Source: Saprospiraceae bacterium (lineage in GTDB: Bacteria > Bacteroidota > Bacteroidia > Chitinophagales > Saprospiraceae). Taken from it: a stretch of 5,697 bases of DNA. A model generated the notes under the pieces. That model made no database searches, had not been told where the DNA came from, and saw only the letters and a list, made by a program, of their open reading frames with translations. The DNA lies in NCBI GenBank assembly GCA_016787375.1, contig JAEUUM010000259.1:1-5697 (forward strand), written 5' to 3'. This document shows, in pieces, positions 1-5,697 of this stretch (within the stretch, counting starts at the first letter, position 1; every line of letters begins with the position of its first letter). Made by a program: the position numbers and the translations under genes.

Positions 1-1485
1 CGAACGGGCATATTTGAGCAACCGGCATATTACAGAGAATATACCAGGGACTCAAGTTATACCGGAATATCAACCACTCCTCGTGAAGTGAATTATTTTG
101 GCCCCATCTTCAACAAATCAGGTAAGGCCATTTTGGAAATAAAATCTCAGGATCACAAAGACAGGTGGCTTGTGTTGATAGACCCAAATGGAAATGATAA
201 GTATACCATCCTGGACAGACAACACGACGACGCATGGATTGGTGGCCCCGGTATTGAGGAATGGTCAAACGCCTCAGGCACAATTGGTTGGATTGATGAA
301 GAAAACTTTTGGTACCAATCTGAAATGACCGGCTACTCTCATCTCTACAGGCAAAATATTTTAACCAAAGAGAAAAAATCCCTGACCTCCGGCAATTTCG
401 AAATACTAAATGTTCAGATATCTGGTGATCACAGATATTTTTATGTAAGCTCCAATAAAGTATCTCCATTTGAACATCATTTTTACAAACTATCTGTAAA
501 TGGTGGTGAGATGGAGCAAATAACTCAAATACCAGGCAATCATGAAGTGAGTGTTTCGCCTGACGAAAAATATCTTGCCATCAGGTATTCTTTTACCAAC
601 AAACCATGGGAACTATACATCATGGAAAACAAAGCAGGCGCCAAACCTGAACAACTTACTCAATCAACTACAGCTCAATTCAATAAGTACAAATGGCGTG
701 AGCCTGAAATAATCAAATTTACAGCTTCTGACGGCGTAAAAGTTCCAGCGCGATTATACAAACCAGAAAATCCTAACGGTGCAGGCGTGATATTTGTACA
801 TGGCGCAGGGTATTTACAAAATGTGCATAAATGGTGGAGCAATTATTATCGGGAATTCATGTTCCACAATATGCTTGCCGATAATGGCTATACTGTGCTT
901 GATATTGACTATCGTGCAAGCGATGGATATGGCCGTGATTGGAGGACAGCAATATACAGGTATATGGGAAACCGTGATCTCGATGATCAGGTTGACGGTG
1001 CAAAATTCTTGGTAGATTCACTTGGTGTAAACAAAAATAAACTCGGTATTTACGGTGGATCTTATGGTGGTTTCATCACTTTAATGGCCCAGTTTACCAG
1101 ACCCGGAGTTTTTAAATGTGGAGCAGCTCTTCGCTCAGTTACAGATTGGGCTCACTACAATCATGAGTACACATCAAATATACTCAACACACCCACAGAG
1201 GACAGTATTTCCTTTAAAAGGAGTTCACCAATATATTTTGCTGAAGGATTACAAGATCGATTACTTATTCTGCATGGCATGATTGATACGAACGTGCATT
1301 TTCAGGATGTTGTAAGGTTAGCTCAAAGACTGGTTGAATTGCGTAAAGACAATTGGGAATTTGCAGTATTCCCTGTTGAGGATCATGGATTTAAAGAAGC
1401 AAGCAGTTGGACTGATGAGTATAAAAGAATTTATAAAATGTTTGATGAAACCCTGCGCGACCAAACAACCAAATTAAAAAATTGA
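1..1485 (+). CDS. S9-family serine peptidase (DPP-IV/prolyl oligopeptidase-like), 5' partial
   Basis: C-terminal 494 residues of a serine peptidase that probably removes dipeptides or cleaves oligopeptides, likely in the periplasm or at the cell surface as in relatives; any signal peptide is outside the window. Numbering from base 1, residues 1 to about 235 are beta-propeller (DPP-IV N-terminal type), with the typical SEMTGYSHLYR stretch at 107-117. The alpha/beta-hydrolase domain follows. It has HGAGY (267-271, oxyanion region), YRASDGYGRDW (304-314), the nucleophile elbow GGSYGG with Ser354, Asp429 in GMIDTNV and His462 in EDHGF, so the catalytic triad is complete. Family members are usually 700-900 residues, so roughly 200-400 are missing. 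The frame is open to base 1 and homologous-looking before the GTG at 88, so that GTG is not the start. The DPP-IV Glu-Glu motif that grips the substrate N-terminus is not visible, so dipeptidyl specificity is unproven. It ends in TGA four bases before the next gene. Confidence 0.93.
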   Translation, partial: RTGIFEQPAYYREYTRDSSYTGISTTPREVNYFGPIFNKSGKAILEIKSQDHKDRWLVLIDPNGNDKYTILDRQHDDAWIGGPGIEEWSNASGTIGWIDEENFWYQSEMTGYSHLYRQNILTKEKKSLTSGNFEILNVQISGDHRYFYVSSNKVSPFEHHFYKLSVNGGEMEQITQIPGNHEVSVSPDEKYLAIRYSFTNKPWELYIMENKAGAKPEQLTQSTTAQFNKYKWREPEIIKFTASDGVKVPARLYKPENPNGAGVIFVHGAGYLQNVHKWWSNYYREFMFHNMLADNGYTVLDIDYRASDGYGRDWRTAIYRYMGNRDLDDQVDGAKFLVDSLGVNKNKLGIYGGSYGGFITLMAQFTRPGVFKCGAALRSVTDWAHYNHEYTSNILNTPTEDSISFKRSSPIYFAEGLQDRLLILHGMIDTNVHFQDVVRLAQRLVELRKDNWEFAVFPVEDHGFKEASSWTDEYKRIYKMFDETLRDQTTKLKN

Positions 1486-1489
1486 TAAA
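1467..1489 (+). promoter_or_regulatory. A-rich translation leader without Shine-Dalgarno
   Basis: The 23 bases before the ATG at 1490 are almost entirely A and T, with runs of A and no GGAGG-like element. They include the last codons and TGA stop of the peptidase gene, followed by TAAA directly before the ATG. Bacteroidota commonly initiate on such A-rich leaders rather than by strong anti-Shine-Dalgarno pairing, and translational coupling across the four-base gap is plausible. The start is supported independently by the encoded N-terminus, which opens with the family's usual helix and GDRVFIQGG strand. Confidence 0.4.
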
Positions 1490-2767
1490 ATGTTTGCATT
1501 TAAAACTGCAGTAGAGGCAGTTTCAATCATAAAAAGTGGTGACAGAGTTTTTATACAGGGAGGGGCAGCTACTCCTACGCCTCTGATTGAAGCCATGGTA
1601 TTAAGACACAAAGAACTAAAGGATATTGAAGTTTGCCATATGCATACAGAAGGACCGGCACCCTATATTTCACCGGAATATATTGGTTCATTTAATACCA
1701 ATGCATTTTTTGTTGGCAGCAATGTCAGACCATACATTAACCATGACCATGTTCAATATATTCCAATATTTTTAAGTGAAGTACCATTGCTATTCAGAAG
1801 AGGTGTAATGCCAATTGATGTTGCGATGGTTCAAGTCTCCCCTCCTGACGTTCATGGCTTTTGTTCGCTTGGTGTTTCAATAGATGTGACCAAAGCTGCA
1901 ACGGATGTAGCTAAAAAAATCATAGCTGTTGTCAACCCTAATATGCCCCGGTCTCATGGTGATGGATCTATTCATTATTCAAAGTTCGATTCAATGGTGT
2001 ATTTTGAGGGGCCCATATTTCAATCGGAACCACCCATAATGGAGGAATACGAACTGGCAATTGGCAAACACATCGCAGAAATAGTGGAAGACAGAGCAAC
2101 ACTTCAACTCGGAATCGGCGCCATACCAAATGCAGTTGCCCAATTTCTCATCAACCACAAAGATCTTGGTATTCACACCGAAATGTTTAGTGACGGGATA
2201 CTACCTCTTATTGAAAAAGGGGTAATAACAAACAAATATAAAATCAAATATCCCGGTAAAACAGTAGGTTCATTCGCTATCGGCACTAAAAAACTGTATG
2301 ATTTTATTCATGATAACCCAGCAGTTGCAATGCTGGACGCAGAATATGTTAATGATTCAACCATTATCAGACGTAACCCAAAAGTTACTGCAATCAACAG
2401 TGCTATTGAAATTGACCTCACGGGCCAGGTATGTGCTGATTCCATAGGCACCCATATTTATGGTGGTGTAGGCGGCCAAATGGACTTTATAAGAGGTGCC
2501 TCACTCAGCGAAGGAGGCAAACCTATCATAGCTATTGGATCAGTTACTTCAAAAGGAATTTCGAAAATTGTCCCCATCCTCAAACCTGGAGCAGGCGTTG
2601 TAACATCAAGGGCTCACGTACATTACGTTGTTACAGAATATGGTGTTGCCGACCTATATGGCAAGAACATTGCTCAGAGGGTAAAAGAACTTATCAAAAT
2701 TTCACACCCTGATCACAGAGAGCAGCTGGAAAAAGAAGGCTACAGTTTGTATGGAAGAAGCTGGTAA
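1490..2767 (+). CDS. Acetyl-CoA hydrolase/transferase family CoA-transferase (4-hydroxybutyrate or acetate CoA-transferase type)
   Basis: Complete cytoplasmic enzyme of 425 residues, the usual length for this class I CoA-transferase family. Members move CoA between acyl groups, for example acetyl-CoA with 4-hydroxybutyrate, succinate, propionate or butyrate. Such enzymes work through a glutamyl-CoA thioester. Visible features are the N-terminal GDRVFIQGG strand, VSPPDVHG at about 116-123 and NPNMPRSHGD near 149-158. They continue with the glycine-rich LGIGAIP (207-213), HTEMFSDG with probable catalytic Glu231, INSAIEIDLTGQVCADSIG in the C-terminal half, and the CoA-site GGVGGQMDF (325-333). 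HYVVTEYGVADL and the final ISHPDHREQL are also family hallmarks. HTEMFSDG closely resembles the active-site segment of clostridial 4-hydroxybutyrate CoA-transferase (AbfT), but the same segment occurs across the family, so the acyl substrate is not settled. The gene starts four bases after the S9 peptidase stop and is probably translated from the same mRNA. No frameshift or missing key residue is seen. Confidence 0.93.
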   Translation: MFAFKTAVEAVSIIKSGDRVFIQGGAATPTPLIEAMVLRHKELKDIEVCHMHTEGPAPYISPEYIGSFNTNAFFVGSNVRPYINHDHVQYIPIFLSEVPLLFRRGVMPIDVAMVQVSPPDVHGFCSLGVSIDVTKAATDVAKKIIAVVNPNMPRSHGDGSIHYSKFDSMVYFEGPIFQSEPPIMEEYELAIGKHIAEIVEDRATLQLGIGAIPNAVAQFLINHKDLGIHTEMFSDGILPLIEKGVITNKYKIKYPGKTVGSFAIGTKKLYDFIHDNPAVAMLDAEYVNDSTIIRRNPKVTAINSAIEIDLTGQVCADSIGTHIYGGVGGQMDFIRGASLSEGGKPIIAIGSVTSKGISKIVPILKPGAGVVTSRAHVHYVVTEYGVADLYGKNIAQRVKELIKISHPDHREQLEKEGYSLYGRSW

Positions 2768-2799
2768 TATATTTTATCCTACCTGAAATCTAATTTTAA
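2768..2799. other. Short convergent intergenic gap, no clear terminator
   Basis: Thirty-two A+T-rich bases separate the stop of the CoA-transferase gene (plus strand) from the stop of the T9SS protein gene (minus strand). I see no GC-rich stem followed by a T-run on either strand. The transcripts may end by another mechanism or overlap at their 3' ends. Confidence 0.6.
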
Positions 2800-5697
2800 T
2801 CATTGAATAATTAATGCTTTGCAAATAATACCTGAATTTGTTCTCAAACACAATTCGTACTGACCTTTGGGGACTGAACTCAGATCGATCATATCTTTAA
2901 CCTCACCAACATCGGCTTTACTCTGTCCTTTCCAGATCACTTTGCCGGAAGCGTCAGAAACAAATAGTTCTACATTTTGGAGGATCCCCAATTGATAACT
3001 TATTTTGAATATTCCATGACCGGGATTAGGCGTGATGCTTAATGCATATTTATCATTAATTTCATTGACGCCAGTCAAAATAAACTGAATTGAGTCTTTG
3101 CTGCTGCATCCGAATTTATCTGTCACAATTAAAGTATAAAATCCACTTTGGTCTGCTGTAATTGAATTCAGCGGTCCTGATTGAAGGAGTTTGCCTTTAA
3201 AATACCAGGAATAATTCGAAGCATCAGAAGAGGTAAATATGGTATTCATATTTTGAACCAAATTGGGTTTTGAAGGATTATCATGAACCAAAATTGAAAT
3301 GGAATCTGATGCCTTACATCCATTTCCGTCAATATGCAAAACAGTATACTCTTGCGTTGAGTCCGGTTTGATATTAATGGTATTTGTAATTTCAGCTGAA
3401 GACCAGAGATTGGCATTATTTTGAGATGATGTCAGCAAAACTGTGTCACCCATACATATTTCAGAACTTGAGGCACTGATTACAACTGTCGGATTGTTTA
3501 CAACCTTAACAGAACTGGTTAATGTATCTGAACAACCATTACTATCCAATCCAATTAATATAATCTCTGTATCAATAATCAGATGTATTATCACTGTATC
3601 AGTTGTGAAAGTATCTGAAGAGAGCTTCCAAAAGTAGGATTTCATTCCGGAACCTACAAGCATCAAAGAGTCTTCAGCACAAATTTGCACTTTGTCTTGG
3701 ATCAAAGACATTTCAGGCTTTGGGAAAACATTCAACTTGAAAAAGGCAGTATCCGTACAGCCTAAATTTACCTTTGCAAATGCCATATAACTGACAGAAG
3801 AATCTGCAATGACCTGAAGTTGGGAATTTGTGATATTTGAAGGCAACCATGTTATCAGGTTATATCCTGAGGTTGACAGAATGGTTTGTTGTCCGGGACA
3901 TAAACTTGAATCCTGTGCAGTGATCATTACTGAAGGTTTGTCAATTACAGAGATTGCATATTTCTGTATCGAACTGATACCGTATTTATCTGTGTAAGTA
4001 ACAACATACTCTCCTGAATTCGAGAGATCTGCAATTAATTGAGGATCCCTTAATGAGGAATTAAACCCTTTGGGACCGGTCCAAGACCATTTGCCTGTTC
4101 CTTTGGCTTGAGGGTCAAACTGAATGTTTTGTCCGACACATATCAACAATGAATCAGTGTTGCTGAACTTAAAATTGTCCAAAACCAAATTTGGTGTAAT
4201 CAACTCAGGTTGAGCCAGAGCACTTTCCCAGATCCCCCTCCCATAAGTTGCAGCTCTGATCAGTTTTTTTTCGTATTGAATTTCAAGATCACTTACCTCT
4301 GTATTGGGTAGGCCAAGTGTAAAAGGTACCCAATCAGTCAGGTTATTGCTTCGGTAATACACCCCAATATCGGTTCCAATATACAAAGCATCTTTGCTGC
4401 CCTTTTCATAAATCATGCAATTTACAGGTATATTTGGGAGAGTACCGGAAATATTGACCCAGGTGTTGCCACCATTTGTTGATTTGTAAACCTTTTGTCC
4501 TGCATTGTAACCGTTTTTAGTTAACCAAATAATATTAGAGTTGGTGGGATGAATCGTAATGCTGGTTATATCTCCATTGTCAGGTACGGTTATTGTCGAC
4601 CAGTTCGTTCCCTGATTGATTGTTTTGTACAGAGTATTATTTCTTGAACAATAAATAATCTTTGAATCAGAGGCCGCTATTTGAAGACAATTCAGCGTAT
4701 TGTCAACACTTCCGGTGAGGCTGTTGCTTATTTTAGCCCATGACTCCCCTTTGTTAGTTGTTATAAATACATCATTATAACCTGCAACCAATGTCGAACT
4801 GGCATTTGGGTCGATCATATAAGGTGTTATCCAACTGCCATTGGGTTTGCCTCCCGGTATCTTAGAGCTGATTTCATAATATTGATCATTTACCCATTTA
4901 TCGTTGGAACGGTAGAGTTTTCCGTTGACATAGGTGGTATAAATAATGTTATCATTGGTAGGGTCTATGGCTACTTCCATGGCATCACCACCATTCGTTG
5001 CTGCCCAGTTTCCATTGGATAACATTTTCCTGCCACCATTATCCTGCGTTCCTCCAATCATGAACTTTGAATCTTTTTGGGAAATTGCAATACGATAAAA
5101 TTGAGTAATGGCAAGCCCTTTTGAAAAGTCAGTCCACGAGTCAGCGGTTTCATCGTACCGGTATACACCACCATCGCAATTAAACCATATTTGCTTTTTA
5201 TTTATCGGACTATAAGTGATGTTATGATGGTCTGCATGCACTTCAGGATAACCTCCCCCTCCATACCACAATGTTTGTTGCTTCCAGTTGGTTCCACCTG
5301 TTGTAGATTTATAAATATTAACATATCCGGCATAGAAAACATTGGCATTAGTAGGAGAAATGAATAATACAGCATTTTCGGCATTACCATTACTTTGGGC
5401 AGGCATATTTCCTATTTTATTTAGATTTGCACCTTTTGAATAGCTCACATACAAAGAGTTATCAGAAGAATTTGAAGCAGCCAGGATGCTCGGATTAGCA
5501 GGCGATACTGCAAGACGAATCCAGTTGTATTTCATATTAAAATTACTGAGTTTTGACCAATTGAGCCCTTTGTTGGTTGAACTGTAGATCTCACTACTAC
5601 CCCAATAATCATGCTGGGCTGCATACAAATTTGACGTTCCAGGTTCAAAAGCAATATCTGAGTAAAATCCATCTTTAACTTTGGTCCATTGTGTACC
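2800..5697 (-). CDS. Large secreted protein: sortilin/BNR-like beta-propeller, five PKD/Ig-like modules, T9SS sorting domain; 5' partial
   Basis: C-terminal 965 residues of a large cell-surface or extracellular protein. Numbered from base 5697, residues 1 to about 491 are beta-propeller of the BNR/VPS10 (sortilin) kind. They carry repeated Asp-box-like turns, HADHH (154-158), CDGG (174-177), GTQDNGG (216-222), a nearby NGGD, and the closing TYGRGIWE (484-491). Residues about 501-876 form five PKD/Ig-like modules, mostly with one cysteine near the start and one in a closing G-C turn. Residues about 884-965 are a T9SS type A sorting domain. Propellers of this type are found in glycan-processing and adhesion proteins, and the Ig-like modules usually act as spacers. 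I see no catalytic residue that proves an enzyme, so binding, adhesion or carbohydrate processing all remain possible. The frame is open to the window edge and the propeller is already under way, so the TTG at 5628 is not the start; signal peptide and promoter lie beyond. Convergent with the CoA-transferase gene. Confidence 0.9.
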   Translation of the reverse strand, partial: GTQWTKVKDGFYSDIAFEPGTSNLYAAQHDYWGSSEIYSSTNKGLNWSKLSNFNMKYNWIRLAVSPANPSILAASNSSDNSLYVSYSKGANLNKIGNMPAQSNGNAENAVLFISPTNANVFYAGYVNIYKSTTGGTNWKQQTLWYGGGGYPEVHADHHNITYSPINKKQIWFNCDGGVYRYDETADSWTDFSKGLAITQFYRIAISQKDSKFMIGGTQDNGGRKMLSNGNWAATNGGDAMEVAIDPTNDNIIYTTYVNGKLYRSNDKWVNDQYYEISSKIPGGKPNGSWITPYMIDPNASSTLVAGYNDVFITTNKGESWAKISNSLTGSVDNTLNCLQIAASDSKIIYCSRNNTLYKTINQGTNWSTITVPDNGDITSITIHPTNSNIIWLTKNGYNAGQKVYKSTNGGNTWVNISGTLPNIPVNCMIYEKGSKDALYIGTDIGVYYRSNNLTDWVPFTLGLPNTEVSDLEIQYEKKLIRAATYGRGIWESALAQPELITPNLVLDNFKFSNTDSLLICVGQNIQFDPQAKGTGKWSWTGPKGFNSSLRDPQLIADLSNSGEYVVTYTDKYGISSIQKYAISVIDKPSVMITAQDSSLCPGQQTILSTSGYNLITWLPSNITNSQLQVIADSSVSYMAFAKVNLGCTDTAFFKLNVFPKPEMSLIQDKVQICAEDSLMLVGSGMKSYFWKLSSDTFTTDTVIIHLIIDTEIILIGLDSNGCSDTLTSSVKVVNNPTVVISASSSEICMGDTVLLTSSQNNANLWSSAEITNTINIKPDSTQEYTVLHIDGNGCKASDSISILVHDNPSKPNLVQNMNTIFTSSDASNYSWYFKGKLLQSGPLNSITADQSGFYTLIVTDKFGCSSKDSIQFILTGVNEINDKYALSITPNPGHGIFKISYQLGILQNVELFVSDASGKVIWKGQSKADVGEVKDMIDLSSVPKGQYELCLRTNSGIICKALIIQ
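2803..3048 (-). other. T9SS type A C-terminal sorting domain
   Basis: The last 82 residues of the large surface protein fit the Por secretion/T9SS type A pattern. There is a first strand ending in SITPNPGHGIFKISY, a second strand ELFVSDASGKVIW, then IDLSSVPKGQYELCL and a short final strand ending in LIIQ. In known cases this domain is recognised by the outer-membrane T9SS translocon and removed as the protein is released or anchored through A-LPS. It indicates passage through Sec and then T9SS. Two cysteines in the last two strands are unusual for the domain. Confidence 0.9.
3070..4197 (-). repeat. Five tandem PKD/Ig-like modules within the T9SS protein
   Basis: Numbered from base 5697, the modules lie at about 501-585, 586-657, 658-734, 735-805 and 806-876. 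Modules 2 to 4 share the plan Cys-x-G/E-x followed by a hydrophobic strand, then a Trp- or Tyr-containing strand, a strand with Tyr or Ile, and a D-x-x-G-C turn. Their cysteine pairs are 600/647, 673/722 and 748/794, spaced 46-49 residues, which suggests one disulfide per module after export. Module 1 has only the first cysteine (520) and module 5 only the second (864). Such modules are common in T9SS cargo of Bacteroidota, where they probably hold the functional domain away from the membrane. Boundaries are approximate. Confidence 0.75.
4225..5697 (-). repeat. Asp-box-like (BNR/sortilin) propeller repeats within the T9SS protein
   Basis: Protein-level repeat, numbered from base 5697. Turns of the form S/T-x-N-x-G-x-x-W recur at residues 40-47 (STNKGLNW), 131-138 (STTGGTNW), 313-320 (TTNKGESW), 359-366 (TINQGTNW) and 406-413 (STNGGNTW). 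A degenerate copy, RSNNLTDW, lies at 449-456. The first visible residues, GTQW, look like the end of one more copy cut by the window. Many are preceded by a Tyr-Lys or Ile-Thr strand end and followed by a short strand, as in BNR blades. The canonical Asp is Asn or Thr in every copy. The region ends at TYGRGIWE, a common last strand in this family. The blade count cannot be fixed without the missing N-terminus. Confidence 0.8.

Noticed and set aside
88..90. GTG as a start codon for the S9 peptidase
   Set aside because: The frame is open back to base 1 and the upstream 29 codons read as ordinary propeller sequence. The gene is cut by the window edge, not started here.
110..469. Minus-strand open frame of 119 codons inside the peptidase gene
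   Set aside because: It lies opposite clear S9 propeller sequence, has no recognisable protein features and shows the composition of a shadow frame.
794..1015. Plus-strand open frame of 73 codons in a second frame of the peptidase gene
   Set aside because: It overlaps the conserved alpha/beta-hydrolase domain in another frame. The hydrophobic look follows from the codons of the real gene.
1991..2176. Minus-strand open frame inside the CoA-transferase gene
   Set aside because: It is opposite conserved active-site sequence and encodes nothing recognisable.
2722..2763. CAGCT / AGCTG inverted pair near the end of the CoA-transferase gene
   Set aside because: There are only five base pairs with a loop of more than 30 bases, inside coding sequence. 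This is likely chance.
2796..2814. Weak inverted repeat TTAAT / ATTAA near the convergent stops
   Set aside because: The stem is five A+T-only pairs overlapping the last codons of the surface-protein gene, too weak to call a terminator or an operator.
3443..3637. Plus-strand open frame of 64 codons inside the Ig-like modules
   Set aside because: It is antisense to well-formed Ig-like modules and has no independent support.
5202..5390. Minus-strand open frame of 62 codons in another frame of the propeller
   Set aside because: It overlaps the HADHH-containing blade in a different frame. The Met-rich hydrophobic product is typical of a shadow frame.
5626..5628. TTG as a start codon for the T9SS propeller protein
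   Set aside because: The minus-strand frame stays open to base 5697, and the extra 23 residues begin with the end of an Asp-box turn (GTQW) and continue a propeller blade. A start here would cut a blade in half and leave no signal peptide.
1..5697. A new defence, mobile or biosynthetic system
   Set aside because: All three genes fall in well-known families, and there are no toxin/antitoxin, nuclease, recombinase, reverse transcriptase, repeat array or modification genes in the window.

Overview
The window looks like chromosomal DNA from a member of the Bacteroidota. The strongest evidence is a surface protein on the minus strand that ends in a type IX secretion system (T9SS) type A sorting domain, a signal essentially confined to that phylum. 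The A+T-rich composition and an A-rich, Shine-Dalgarno-free translation start also fit. The multi-domain architecture of beta-propeller, PKD/Ig-like modules and T9SS tail resembles free-living, protein-degrading or gliding relatives more than gut Bacteroides, but genus cannot be judged from the sequence alone.

Layout: (1) bases 1-1485, plus strand, hold the C-terminal 494 residues of an S9-family (prolyl oligopeptidase / DPP-IV-like) serine peptidase whose 5' end lies outside the window. (2) Bases 1490-2767, plus strand, hold a complete 425-residue CoA-transferase of the acetyl-CoA hydrolase / 4-hydroxybutyrate CoA-transferase family. It starts four bases after the peptidase stop, so the two are almost certainly co-transcribed. 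(3) A 32-base convergent gap follows. (4) Bases 2800-5697, minus strand, hold the C-terminal 965 residues of a very large secreted protein. It has a sortilin/BNR-type beta-propeller, then five PKD/Ig-like modules, then the T9SS sorting domain. Its N-terminus is also outside the window.

How they work together: the peptidase would release peptides from proline-containing or other protein substrates, and the CoA-transferase would move CoA between short-chain acyl groups in the cytoplasm. A joint role in amino acid or peptide catabolism is possible, but it is inferred from gene order only. The propeller protein is transcribed from the opposite side and need not be related.

Coding density is close to 100 percent. 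I found no RNA gene, mobile element, CRISPR array or attachment site. All three genes belong to recognisable families, and I do not see a new multi-gene system. The points most worth a second look are details inside the T9SS protein: cysteine pairing that breaks at the two ends of the Ig array, a conserved His/Asp motif set in the propeller, and a cysteine pair in the sorting domain. The peptidase/CoA-transferase pairing is the other.
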